DNA of 64,000 bases from Nocardia brasiliensis NBRC 14402 (lineage in GTDB: Bacteria > Actinomycetota > Actinomycetes > Mycobacteriales > Mycobacteriaceae). The translations under genes and the position numbers were made by a program. Below, in pieces: positions 25,141-34,900 of this stretch. Under the pieces are notes generated by a model. It worked only from the letters and a program-made list of their open reading frames with translations. It ran no database searches and had not been told where the DNA came from. Position 1 is the first letter of the stretch. Each line of letters opens with the position of its first letter. The stretch is taken from NCBI RefSeq assembly GCF_000308475.2, contig NZ_BAFT02000027.1, positions 310,001 to 374,000 of the forward strand, given 5' to 3'.

Positions 25141-27009
25141 GTGGTACGGGCACGACAGGCCGATCCGGTGGTCACGAACGGGTCGGCGGTAGGGATCGCG
25201 GAACGGGAAACCACCGCGATCGGCGTGCCCACCGCGGAGCCGTCGGCTCCGGCGCGCCGCCGAAGACTCCCCCGGATCCGGGTGCACCGGACCGACCTGC
25301 TCGTCACGGTCGGTTACCTCGCACTGGCCGCCACAGTCTTGTCCGGTCAGTGGCGCAACACCCAGAGCGGTTACCTGATCAAAAGCGGTCAGGACCAGAC
25401 CATGTGGGAATGGTTCTTCGCGGTCACCGCGCACTCGGTGGCGCACCTGGAGAATCCGCTCGGCACCGACCTGCAGAACTTCCCCGCCGGGGTGAACATG
25501 ATGGCCAACACGGCCATGTTCGGGGTCGGCGTGCCGTTCACCCCGATCACCCTGCTGTTCGGGCCCACGGTGACCTTCGTCCTGGTGCTCACGCTCGGCC
25601 TCGCCAGCACCGCCGCGGCGTGGTACTGGCTGTTCTCCCGGGAACTGGTCGAATCCCGGGTCGCGGCCGCGATCGGCGGGCTGTTCTGCGGTTTCGCGCC
25701 CGCGATGATCTCCCATGCCAACGCGCACCCGAATTTCGTTGTGCTGCTCCTGCTTCCGATCATGGCCGGACTGTTGATCCGGATGGCGCGGCGGGCGGGT
25801 GGGCGTGACACCGACGCGCGGCGCTGGCGCGTCCGCGATGCCGTCTGGCTGGGATTCCTTGTGGCACTGCAGATCGCGCTCGGTGAAGAACCGCTGTTGA
25901 TTTTCGCGCTGGCGTTCGGCCTGTTCTCGGTCGTCTATCTGCTGCACACCCCCCGGCACGGGCTGCGCGTGCTGCGCGGGCTCACCCCCGCGCTGCTGCT
26001 GGCGGCGGTGATCGCGCTCATGCTCACCGAAATTCCGCTGTGGTGGCAGTTTTTCGGACCGCAGAGCTACCGCTCCATCGACCACGGCCCGATGGGCAAC
26101 GATCTGAAGGCGATCGTACAGTTCCCGTCCGAATCCCTCGGCGGCCTCTTCGCGCCCGGACAGAACGTCGCGATCAACGAGACGGAGCAGAACGCCTACT
26201 TCGGCTGGCCGCTGCTGCTGGTGCTCGCCGCCACCCTCGCGCTGCTCTGGCGCGAACGGGTGGTGCGAGCGGCGGCCGTGGTGATCACGGTGTTCGGCGT
26301 CCTCTCCCTCGGCGCGGTCGCCATGTTCGGCAAGCAGGACACCGGCATCGAATTGCCTTGGCGCTGGGCCGAACACGTGCCGCTGCTGAGCACCGTGCTG
26401 GAGACCCGGCTCACCATGGCGGCGATCCCCGCCATCGCCGCGGTGCTGGCGCTGGCCACCCAGCGGGCGATCGGCTGGTGGCGCGAGTCGCCGGGCGACT
26501 GGCGGCCGCTGGCCTGGTTCGGCGCGCTGCTGTGCGCGCTGCTGCCGTTGACGCCGACCATCCTGCCGGTGGTCCAACGGCCCGCCACCCCCGCGTTCTT
26601 CGCGGACGGGACGGTGCGCGACTACGTCCACGGCGGGTCGGTGGTCATGGTGCCGCCGCCGCGACCGCTGGACGCGGGCGCACTGCGCTGGCAGACCGAC
26701 GCGGGCTTCGACTTCCCGCTCGCCGGAGGGTATTTCGTCGGTCCGACCGGCACGCAGAAGAAGGGGATCTACGGCCCCGAGATGCGTCCGACGACCGCGC
26801 TGCTCGTGCAGGCGCAGGAAACCGGCACGGTGCCGTCGATCACCGAGGAGACCCGCGCCGCCGCCCAGGAGGACCTCAGGTTCTGGCAAGCCGACGTCCT
26901 GGTGCTGCCCGCCACAAAGAACGGCGACACGCTGCGCACCACCGTGACCCGGCTGCTCGGCTTCGCCCCGGCCAGCGTCGACGACGTGTGGCTCTGGAAG
27001 CTGAGGTGA
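25141..27009 (+). CDS. GT-C-fold membrane protein, probable glycosyltransferase (uncharacterised)
   Basis: The protein of about 622 residues has a basic cytoplasmic N terminus (ARRRRLPRIRVHR), about 11 membrane helices and a soluble C-terminal domain (about 480-620). The first large loop reads SGYLIKSGQDQTMWEWFFAVTAH then LENPLGTDLQNFPAGVNMM; an Asp/Gln/Glu-containing loop right after helix 1 is where GT-C enzymes place their catalytic acid. I do not recognise a named family and no such gene sits between aftA and emb in M. tuberculosis. Start GTG 25141 has GAGGAGAAG ten bases upstream; TTG 25135 is possible. Position between two arabinosyltransferase genes, 40 bp before emb, suggests a role in arabinan or lipoarabinomannan assembly, as an inference. 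Confidence 0.85.
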   Translation: MVRARQADPVVTNGSAVGIAERETTAIGVPTAEPSAPARRRRLPRIRVHRTDLLVTVGYLALAATVLSGQWRNTQSGYLIKSGQDQTMWEWFFAVTAHSVAHLENPLGTDLQNFPAGVNMMANTAMFGVGVPFTPITLLFGPTVTFVLVLTLGLASTAAAWYWLFSRELVESRVAAAIGGLFCGFAPAMISHANAHPNFVVLLLLPIMAGLLIRMARRAGGRDTDARRWRVRDAVWLGFLVALQIALGEEPLLIFALAFGLFSVVYLLHTPRHGLRVLRGLTPALLLAAVIALMLTEIPLWWQFFGPQSYRSIDHGPMGNDLKAIVQFPSESLGGLFAPGQNVAINETEQNAYFGWPLLLVLAATLALLWRERVVRAAAVVITVFGVLSLGAVAMFGKQDTGIELPWRWAEHVPLLSTVLETRLTMAAIPAIAAVLALATQRAIGWWRESPGDWRPLAWFGALLCALLPLTPTILPVVQRPATPAFFADGTVRDYVHGGSVVMVPPPRPLDAGALRWQTDAGFDFPLAGGYFVGPTGTQKKGIYGPEMRPTTALLVQAQETGTVPSITEETRAAAQEDLRFWQADVLVLPATKNGDTLRTTVTRLLGFAPASVDDVWLWKLR

Positions 27010-27049
27010 TCATCGGCAGCGCCCGGTCGAGTAGCTAGCATCAACGACC

Positions 27050-30000
27050 GTGCGAGCGGACCGAGCAACTCGAGCGTTCACCCGTCCCGGCGACAGCGAC
27101 GGGGCCGACGGTGGTCGGCGCCGGGATCGGGCCGCTCGATATCGCCTGATCGCCATCGTCGCCGGGTTGCTCGGGTTCGTGCTGGCGCTGCTCACCCCGA
27201 TACTGCCGGTGAAACAGGACCGGGCGACGCTGGACTGGCCACAGGCCGGGACCAGCAGCGTCGAGGCGCCGCTGGTGTCCTACGTGCCGCTGCGGATGCA
27301 CGCGACGCTGCCGTGCGCGCTGGTGCGGGCCGTGGGACCGGCGGGCACCGTGGTGTCCACCGCGCCCGTCGCGTCGGGTCAGGCGGCGACCAAGGGCTTG
27401 GTCGTCTCGGTCGCCGACGGTGTGCTGTCGGTGATCCTGCGCGATGTGCCGCTGCTGTCCGCGCCGGTCGAGGAGATCACCGCGGGCACCGGCTGCACAG
27501 CGCTGACCATCGATTCGACCGCCGCCGCGACGAGCACCGAGCTCACCGGCGTGACCCGGCAGGACGGAACGCCGTTCCGCAACACCGTGACTCGCGACAT
27601 CCGGCCCCAGATCGTCGGCGTCTTCACCGATCTGGCCGCCGACCGGCTCGACGGCGCCGCGGTGCACGCCGATATCGACTCGCGCTTCTCCTCCTCCCCC
27701 ACCGCGCTGAAACTGGCCGCGATCGTCGTCGCGGCGCTGAGCACCGTCGTCGCACTGCTCGCGCTGCATCTGCTCGACACCAGTGACGGACGGCGGGCCC
27801 GGCGCTTCCTGCCCGCCCGCTGGTGGCGGTTCGGCGCGACCGACGCGGTGGTGCTCGGCACGCTCGGCCTGTGGCATTTCATCGGCGCCAACACCTCCGA
27901 CGACGGCTACATCCTGAACATGGCGCGGGCCTCCGGGCACGCCGGGTTCATGGCGAACTACTACCGCTGGTTCGGCGTGCCCGAGGCGCCGTTCGGCTGG
28001 TCCTACGAGGTGCTCGCGTGGATGACCCGCGTCTCCGACGCCAGCCCCTGGATGCGCTTGCCCGCACTGCTCGCGGGCATCACCTGCTGGCTGGTGATCA
28101 GCCGGGAAGTGCTGCCGCGCTTGGGCGCTCGCGTACGGCGCAACAAGGTCGCGCTGTGGACCGCGGGCCTGGTGTTCCTCGCCTTCTGGCTGCCCTACGA
28201 CAACGGCCTGCGGCCGGAACCGCTGATCGCCGCCGGCGCGCTGCTCACCTGGTGTTCGATCGAACGCGCCATCGCCACCGGGCGACTGCTGCCCGCCGCC
28301 ATCGCCGTGCTGATCGCAGGGTTCTCGCTGGCGGCCGGCCCGACCGGGCTCATCTGCATCGCGGCCCTGATCGCCGGATCGCGACCGGTGTTGCAGATCA
28401 TCATCAAACGCGCCCGCGGCGTGGTCCCCGCGCCGGGCGGCGGCGTGGCCGAAAGCCCCACGGCCGCCGCCGATACCGGCACCGCCCAAATCGCTCGCCG
28501 AAACTCGCTGCCCGCCTCGATCTTCCGCTATCTGGCACTGCTCGCGCCGGGCCTGTCCGCCGGAACCCTGGTGCTGGTGGTGGTTTTCGCGGACCAGACG
28601 CTGTCCACCGTCATGGAGGCGACCCGGGTGCGCACGCTCGTCGGGCCGAACGTGGCCTGGTTCGACGAACGCACGCGGTGGGATTCGCTGCTGATGCTCT
28701 CCCCGGACGGCTCGCTGGCCCGGCGCTTCGGCGTGCTCGTCATGCTGCTGTGCCTGCTCGTCTGCGTGCTGCAGGTGCTGCGCAAGGGCCGCATTCCCGG
28801 CACCTCGCGCGGGCCGTCGGTGCGGATTCTCGGCATCGTGTTCGCCTCGCTGTTCCTGATGATGTTCACCCCGACCAAGTGGACCCACCACTTCGGCGTG
28901 TACGCCGGGCTGGCCGGCTCGCTCGCCGCGCTCGCGGCCGTCGCGGTCGGCACCGAAGGGATTCGCTCGCCGCGCAACCGGGCCCTGTTCGCCGCCGCGG
29001 TGCTGTTCCTGCTCGCGATCACGTTCACCGGATCGAACGGCTGGTGGTACGTGTCCAGCTATGGGGTGCCGTGGTGGGATAAGGCGCCACTGGTGGCGGG
29101 CAAGGGCTTCTCCACCCTGTTCCTCGGGTTGAGCGGCGTCGCGCTGCTCGTCGCGGTGTGGGCGCACTATCGAGAACCGTATCGCCGGGATCGGTTGACG
29201 CCCAGGCGCTTCGACCGGTTCGCCAGCGCGCCGTTGACCATCGCCGCCGCGGTGCTGGTGCTGTTCGAGGTCGCGTCGCTGGCCAAGGCGGCGGTCGCGC
29301 AGTACCCGGCCTACTCGATCGCGAAGTCGAATCTCGAATCCCTGGCCGGTGATTCGTGCGCCCTCGCGAACGAGGTGCTGGTCGAGACGGATACGAAGAA
29401 CTCGCTGCTGCTGCCGCTCACCGGCGCTCCCGCCGACGGTTTGGCCGCCGAGACAAAGGGATTCACGCCGAACGGGGTCGCCAGCGACCTCACCGCCGAT
29501 GCCGAGGAGACCGTCTCCGGCGGCGCCAACTCGGTGAACAGCGACGCCGAGAACAAGACCACCAAGACCACCGGCGCGGGTACCGGCGGCGGCACCACCG
29601 CCCAGACCGGCATCAACGGCAGCACGGTCGCGCTGCCGTTCGGGCTCGACCCGGCGACGACCCCGGTCCTGGGCAGCTACCAGGAGAACGAGCAGCAGCA
29701 GGCCGCGCTCACCTCGCAGTGGTACGGCCTGGACCTCACCGACAGCATGCGCCACGACCCCGCCTACCAGGTGCTCGCGATCACCGCGGCGGGCCGGATC
29801 CGGCACATCGACGCCGACGGCGTGCTCACCTACGGACAGGAACTGCACCTCGAATACGGCGTGCGCGAGGCGGGCGGCGCGGTACGCAAACTCGGCTCGA
29901 TCGACCCGCTCGACATCGGGCCCGCACCGTCCTGGCGCAACCTGCGGGTGCCGCTGGACCAGTTGCCGGTCGAGGCGAACGCGGTGCGCTTGGTCGCGGT

Positions 30001-30445
30001 GGACAACGACATCACGCCCAAGCAGTGGCTCGCGGTGACCCCGCCCCGGTTGCCCAAGCTGGCCGCCCTGAATTCCGTTGTCGGCAGCAAGGATCCGGTG
30101 CTGCTCGACTGGCATGTCGGGCTCGCGTTCCCGTGCCAGCGTCCGTTCGACCACCACGACGGTGTGGCCGAGGTGCCGCGCTGGCGCATCCTGCCCGACC
30201 GGGTCGGCTCCGATGCCTCCAACGCCTGGCAGGACGATATCGGCGGTGGACCGCTCGGTTGGACCGGGCTGCTGCTGGAATCCGAGACCGTCCCCAGCTA
30301 CCTCGAACACGACTGGTCGCGCGACTGGGGTTCGCTGGAGAAGTTCACCCCGTACGACCCGAATGCCCGGCCCGCCGTGATCGGCGGCACGGTCGAAACG
30401 CGCAGCGGATTCGCCAAGGACGATCCGATCCGCGCACGCGGATGA
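27050..30445 (+). CDS. Arabinosyltransferase (EmbA/B/C family), copy 1
   Basis: The 1131-residue protein has the Emb layout: a short cytoplasmic N terminus, helix 1, a periplasmic jelly-roll domain (about 50-215), about 14 more helices and a large C-terminal carbohydrate-binding domain (about 760-1131). The catalytic loop GANTSDDGYIL is intact (D284, D285). The residue equivalent to Met306 of M. tuberculosis EmbB is M291 in YILNMAR, with Asn instead of Gly just before it. The start is GTG 27050. The C-terminal region contains a Thr/Lys/Gly-rich low-complexity insert around 825-855. It is the last gene of the plus-strand arabinan operon. I cannot decide between EmbA, EmbB or EmbC orthology without a tree. 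Confidence 0.95.
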   Translation: MRADRATRAFTRPGDSDGADGGRRRDRAARYRLIAIVAGLLGFVLALLTPILPVKQDRATLDWPQAGTSSVEAPLVSYVPLRMHATLPCALVRAVGPAGTVVSTAPVASGQAATKGLVVSVADGVLSVILRDVPLLSAPVEEITAGTGCTALTIDSTAAATSTELTGVTRQDGTPFRNTVTRDIRPQIVGVFTDLAADRLDGAAVHADIDSRFSSSPTALKLAAIVVAALSTVVALLALHLLDTSDGRRARRFLPARWWRFGATDAVVLGTLGLWHFIGANTSDDGYILNMARASGHAGFMANYYRWFGVPEAPFGWSYEVLAWMTRVSDASPWMRLPALLAGITCWLVISREVLPRLGARVRRNKVALWTAGLVFLAFWLPYDNGLRPEPLIAAGALLTWCSIERAIATGRLLPAAIAVLIAGFSLAAGPTGLICIAALIAGSRPVLQIIIKRARGVVPAPGGGVAESPTAAADTGTAQIARRNSLPASIFRYLALLAPGLSAGTLVLVVVFADQTLSTVMEATRVRTLVGPNVAWFDERTRWDSLLMLSPDGSLARRFGVLVMLLCLLVCVLQVLRKGRIPGTSRGPSVRILGIVFASLFLMMFTPTKWTHHFGVYAGLAGSLAALAAVAVGTEGIRSPRNRALFAAAVLFLLAITFTGSNGWWYVSSYGVPWWDKAPLVAGKGFSTLFLGLSGVALLVAVWAHYREPYRRDRLTPRRFDRFASAPLTIAAAVLVLFEVASLAKAAVAQYPAYSIAKSNLESLAGDSCALANEVLVETDTKNSLLLPLTGAPADGLAAETKGFTPNGVASDLTADAEETVSGGANSVNSDAENKTTKTTGAGTGGGTTAQTGINGSTVALPFGLDPATTPVLGSYQENEQQQAALTSQWYGLDLTDSMRHDPAYQVLAITAAGRIRHIDADGVLTYGQELHLEYGVREAGGAVRKLGSIDPLDIGPAPSWRNLRVPLDQLPVEANAVRLVAVDNDITPKQWLAVTPPRLPKLAALNSVVGSKDPVLLDWHVGLAFPCQRPFDHHDGVAEVPRWRILPDRVGSDASNAWQDDIGGGPLGWTGLLLESETVPSYLEHDWSRDWGSLEKFTPYDPNARPAVIGGTVETRSGFAKDDPIRARG

Positions 30446-30449
30446 ACGG

Positions 30450-30495
30450 TCGCCGCCGCGCACCCGAACCGACCGGTTGGGTGTTGTGGCGGCGA
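30450..30495 (+). repeat. Long imperfect hairpin after emb copy 1
   Basis: TCGCCGCC (30450-30457) and GGCGGCGA (30488-30495) enclose an inner stem CACCC/GGGTG with AACC/GGTT. The downstream tract is A-rich rather than T-rich, so it is not a standard intrinsic terminator for emb, although it stands right after its stop. Confidence 0.4.
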
Positions 30496-30581
30496 AAAAA
30501 TATCGTAAACAGACCGGTTGGACGGCAAATTCACGGTGCGATCACAGGACGAGTTCAGCGAAAAACCGTAATCTGTGCAGT

Positions 30582-30743
30582 ATGACGTCGGCTTTCGATC
30601 AGATGGATCTGCGCGATCTCGTCGGTCTCCTCACCGAGGACGAACAACGGGAACTGCGTCCCGCGGTCCTGCGCGTACTCAACCGCCTCCCCTCCCAAGA
30701 AGTGCTCCGCCGCGAACTCGGTCTGCGTATGACCAAGGTCTGA
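30582..30743 (+). CDS. Small hypothetical protein, paralogue of the ORF at 31107
   Basis: The 53-residue product starts MTSAFDQMDLRDLVGLL and continues TEDEQRELRPAVLRVL, then a basic tail RRELGLRMTKV. It is soluble and helical with an acidic TEDEQR turn. A second ORF of almost the same length 360 bp downstream shares the pattern M-T-x-x-F-D-x-x-D-L-x-x-L-V-x-x-L-TEDEQR-x-LRP-x-VLR, which strongly supports both being real coding sequences. I know no function. ATG 30582 has only a weak ribosome site. The pair lies in the gap between the two convergent emb genes. Confidence 0.65.
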   Translation: MTSAFDQMDLRDLVGLLTEDEQRELRPAVLRVLNRLPSQEVLRRELGLRMTKV

Positions 30744-31106
30744 GCAACTCCCCGGCTAGCCCGATCCGCGCCCTACACCCCCGGCCCGCGTCAGCCCCGC
30801 CCGAACGTACCCGGCCCGGATCGCAGAACCAACGAAATCTCTTGCCCACCACCGCTGCACACGACCAGCGGCAGTCGCCGGCAACGCCGAAACCCCCGCG
30901 CCCCGCATCACCCACTCCTGAAACCGATGCGGGCGCCCGACTTTCACCCGCGGGTAGACCCACGCCCGGATAATTGAGCCACGAGTCCCAAACAAGCCAT
31001 CAACGCCATTTCCTCCCGTGACGACCACACCGGCACGTCCTTCGTAGACCCGAGCCGGTCCGGCCGATCGGCCCTGAAGTCCAATTGCTGAGGGAAGGTT
31101 GCACGC
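30744..31106. other. Intergenic stretch between the two small paralogous ORFs
   Basis: This 363-bp stretch is very C-rich on the plus strand (about 30750-30970), with no reading frame showing family features or normal codon bias. From 31085 onward the sequence AATTGCTGAGGGAAGG supplies a good ribosome site for the next ORF. The region may be decayed coding sequence or spacer. Confidence 0.4.
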
Positions 31107-31262
31107 ATGACGGCGTCTTTCGATGGCCTGGATCTGCCCGCGCTCGTCTGCTTCCTGACCGAGGACGAACAGCGCGATCTACGCCCCCTCGTGCTGCGAT
31201 TCATCGCATGCCGTGAGCCGTCGGCCGAGCAACGCCGGATTACCCCGAGGACAGCTCGCTGA
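31107..31262 (+). CDS. Small hypothetical protein, paralogue of the ORF at 30582
   Basis: This 51-residue ORF begins MTASFDGLDLPALVCFL and continues TEDEQRDLRPLVLRFI. It matches the first 33 residues of the 30582 product closely and then diverges (ACREPSAEQRRITPRTAR). GAGGGAAGG lies about ten bases before the ATG, a better ribosome site than that of the first copy. Its last 23 bp overlap the 3' end of the convergent Uma2-type gene. The altered C terminus may mark decay or a shifted frame after duplication. Function is unknown. Confidence 0.6.
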   Translation: MTASFDGLDLPALVCFLTEDEQRDLRPLVLRFIACREPSAEQRRITPRTAR

Positions 31263-31827
31263 ATGCGATGTCGACGGCGATGGGGGAATCGATGGTCAGG
31301 CGGCGGGTGTGCAGGCAGACGAGGTGATACCGCCCTTCGGAGAGGCGGTACTCCTCGATCAGTTCGATGCCGTCCCCGGCTTCGGTGAGAAACACGATGA
31401 GGTACACCGGGATACCGGCCGCGGCGTAAGCCGCCTTCTTCTCCACCGTGTCGGTGTGGAACGAGCTGTCCGGCGAGACGATCTCGACAACCAGCACAGC
31501 GTCACCCGAGTACAGCCGCGCATCGTCGGCGAGGCAGCGGTACACGACGACATCGGGTCTGCGCAGACTCAACGGAACATCGCTGATTCGTACATCGACG
31601 TCGGTCTCGACCATCAGGCACGGTTCGGGCTTACGGCCCGCCTCCATCCGCTCGGCCATGCGGCGCGCCACTCGGTTGTGCAGACGTGACGGACTCTCAC
31701 ACTTGACGATGTGGCCGTCGACCACCTCGATGGTGCGGCAGAAGTCTTCGGGGAGCTGTTCATAATCCCGAGTAGTGATCTGCTCCGGTATCCACCGGTA
31801 CCAGTCGGTCGGAGCGCCGCTCGTCAT
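31240..31827 (-). CDS. Uma2 family (DUF820) restriction-endonuclease-like protein
   Basis: The 195-residue protein has the Uma2 PD-(D/E)XK-like core: LHNRVARRMAERME, then LSLRRPDVVVYR, VLVVEIVSPDSSFHTDTVEKKAAYAAAGIPVYLIV, with the conserved Asp of RRPDVVV, the Glu of VVEIVSP and the Lys of EKKAAY. The family is widespread, often in many copies, and its biological role is not settled. The start ATG 31827 lies downstream of the minus-strand emb in the same orientation, with a terminator between, so they are probably separate units. Its presence between two emb genes suggests an insertion point in this lineage. Confidence 0.88.
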   Translation of the reverse strand: MTSGAPTDWYRWIPEQITTRDYEQLPEDFCRTIEVVDGHIVKCESPSRLHNRVARRMAERMEAGRKPEPCLMVETDVDVRISDVPLSLRRPDVVVYRCLADDARLYSGDAVLVVEIVSPDSSFHTDTVEKKAAYAAAGIPVYLIVFLTEAGDGIELIEEYRLSEGRYHLVCLHTRRLTIDSPIAVDIAFSELSSG

Positions 31828-31870
31828 GCGCCGAGCCTACCCGGAGCGACCGCGCCGGACCCCGGACGCC

Positions 31871-31906
31871 CGCAGGCCCGCTGAGCTGATGCTCGGCGGG
31901 CCTGCG
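31871..31906 (-). terminator. Terminator-like hairpin downstream of emb copy 2
   Basis: An 11-bp perfect stem (CGCAGGCCCGC at 31871-31881, GCGGGCCTGCG at 31896-31906) extends inward through a near-complementary TGAGC/GCTCG segment to a TGAT tetraloop, about 16 bp in all. It lies 12 bp after the emb stop codon on the minus strand. Confidence 0.75.
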
Positions 31907-31918
31907 GGGTCTCAGGGG

Positions 31919-34900
31919 CTAGAAGACGCGGAGGTTTCCGGGGGTCCAGAAGCCTGAGCGGGTGGCGGTGCCGGTGTCGAGTTTTGCGGGGGTGGCGCTG
32001 CGGTCGTACTGGTCGTAGCGCTCCAGGGAACCCCAGTCGCGGGCGTAGTTGTCCTTCAGGTAGGTCGGGACGGTCACCGACTTCGCCAGCATCTGGGAGA
32101 AGCCGAGGATGCCGCCGAACTCCTCCGCCTGCCAGGTGTTGGTGGAGCTGATGGCGAGCGGGCGGTCCGGCAGGATGCGGTACCCGGGAACCTCGGCCAC
32201 GCCGTTCTTGTGGTTGAACGGACGCTGGCAGGGGAATTGGAGACCGACCGCCCAGTCCTCGAGCACGGGCTGCTCGGAACCGATGAAGGTGTTGAGCGAC
32301 TGCAACTTCGGCATCCGCGGCGGGGTGAACGCCAGCCACTGGTCACCGATCAGGATCGGGTCGTTGGCGACGATGCGGACCGCGTCGGCCTCCGGCGCGA
32401 TCTCGGCGAGCGGGACGCGCAGGTTACGCCAGGACGGGAACGGGCCGATATCGCGCGGCAGGTAGGTGCCGAGCTTCTCGACGCTGCCGTCGGGCAGCTT
32501 CCGGCCGTAGTCGACGGTGAGCGACTGGCCGTAGCGGGTGTCCCCGGTGTCGTCGACGGACAGGATGCGCCCGGCCGCGCTGATCACCACGAGCGGGCTG
32601 TCCGCCGACCGCGGCGAGAGCCCGTACCAGCTCGAGGTGAGATGCGCGGGCTGCTGCACGCCGTTCTGGTAGCTGCCGAGGATCGGCGTGGTCGCCGGGT
32701 CCAGCCCGAACGGCAGCGCCACGGTGCTGCCGTTGACGCCACGCGCGCCCTGGCCGCCGCCGGTGCCCGCGCTCTGCCCCTCGGCGAACGCGGCGCCGAC
32801 CGACTGGGTCGAGGTATTGCCGGTGCCCGGCTTCACCTCGACACTGTCGGCGGACAGATCGTTGGGCACGCCGTTCGGATCGAATCCGACCGGGTCGACG
32901 CCGGCCAGCGGATCGCCCGCATCGGTGAGCGCCGGATCAGGGATCGGCTGCAACCGGCCGCCGTTCGGATCCGCTTCCACCAGAACATCATTGGCGAGGC
33001 CGCAACTGTTGCCGCCGAGCGCGTCGAGGTTCGAGCGGGCCAGCGAGTACGCGGGGTACTGCGAAACCGCGCCCTTGACCAGCGAGAGCACCTCGAGCGC
33101 GACCATCAGCGCGGCGACGACGGTGAGCGGGATCGCGGCGAACTTGCGAATCCGTTTGCCGCGCGCCGACCGTGGTGAGGCCTCCGGCTTCGCGTAACCC
33201 TCGCGCAGGGAGTGCCAGGCGACCAACGCGAGCGCCAGCCCGAACAGGCCCAGCATCAAGGTGTTCGACTGGTAGCCGTGCAGCGAGATGCGCTTGTCGA
33301 ACCACGGCACACCGAAACTGGACACATACCAGTAGCCGTTGATGCCGGAGAACGCCAGCGCGAGCACGAACAACAGCCCGGCCAGGAAGATCGCCCGGTT
33401 CTTGCGCGCCCGCAGGGCCGAGGCCGATACCGCGACCGCAGTCACCGCGGCCAGCGAACCGGCGATGCCCGCGTACGCGCCGAAGTGGTGCGTCCACTTG
33501 GTCGGGTTGAACATCATGAAGAAGATCGTGCCGAACACGACGCCCATCAATCGCCAGGTCGGCGCGCTCGCGATGCCGGGCACGCGCCGGCGCCGCAGCA
33601 GCACCAGCATGGTGGTGAACAGGCAGAGCAGCATCACCAGGAACGCGAAGCGGCGCGACAGCGAACCGTCGACGGTCTCCACGAACAGGTAGTAGTAGCG
33701 CAGGTAGTCCTCGTACCAGGCGAGGTTGGGCCCGGTGACCTGACGCACCCGGTTCGCCTCCTGGATGCCCGCGAAAGTCTGATCGCTGTACACCACGATG
33801 AGCACGAGCACCCCGGCCGCCGCGATGGGGGCGAGCAACGGCAGTGTGGCCCACCACTTTCCGCCCTGCTCGGCGAACTGGCGCCGCTTGCGCACCACGA
33901 TCCAGATCAGCGGGCGGATACCGGCGAGCAATGCCGCCACACACATCAGGCCGGTCGGCGCGGCCGCGAGGGTGAACGCGGCGACCAGGACCGCGACGCC
34001 GGCGGGCAGCAGCCTGCCGGTCGCGATGGCCCGCTCGATCGACACCCAGGTGAGCAGCGCGCCGAGCGCGACGATCGGCTCGGACCGCAGGCCGTTGTCG
34101 AACGGCAGCCAGAACGCCAGGAACACCAGGCCGCCGGTCCACAACGCCACCTTGCTGTTGCGCACGCCGCGCCCGAGGCGGGGCACCACCTCGCGGCTGA
34201 TCACCAGCCAGCAGAGGATGGCGCAGAGCAGCGCGGGCACTCGCACCCAGGCACTGGCGGTGGAGAACTCCGCGAAGAGCTGGATCACGTAGTAGTACCA
34301 GCCGAACGGCGCCTCCGGGACGCCGTACCAGCGGAAGTAGTTGGCCATGTAGCCGGCGTGCGGGGCGACCCGCACCATGCTCAGGATGTAGCCGTCGTCA
34401 GAAGTATTGGCGCCGACGAAATGCCACACCAGCAGCGTGCCGACGATCGCGCCGTCGGCCCAGGTGGGCTTGAGCCAGTTCGACGGCAGGAAGCGGCGGT
34501 GCCCGCGCCCGTCACTACCGTCGAGCCGGGCCAGCGCCGCGAGCGCGACCAGCGTGCACAGCACCGCCGCGATCATCGCGATCAGCTTGATCAGGGTGGG
34601 GCTGGTGGAGAACCGGGTGTCCACCGTCATGGTGAAGCCGAGACCGGCCGGCGCGGCGCCCTTGAGGTCGGAGAAGACGCCGACCACCTGCGGCCGCAGG
34701 TCGCCGTTGAGCGAACCCTCGACCGGCACCTGCACCTGCTCCTCGGCCCCGCCCGCGACCGGCTTGGTGACCGTGGTGGTCAGTCCCTCGAACACCGCGC
34801 GCGTGCGGTCGTGATCGGAGGTGAGCACCAGCGACGAGCACTGTTCCATATCCGCCCGCGGCGCCGACACCACCACGGCATTGCGATCGATCACGTCGAC

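Noticed and set aside
27041..30463. 1140-codon open frame antisense to emb copy 1
   Set aside because: It is fully antisense to a well-supported emb gene, and its His/Arg/Gly-rich sequence has no membrane helices or motifs.
30450..30495. Intrinsic terminator for emb copy 1
   Set aside because: The stem is followed by an A tract, not a T tract, so it does not fit a standard terminator; it is kept only as a hairpin.
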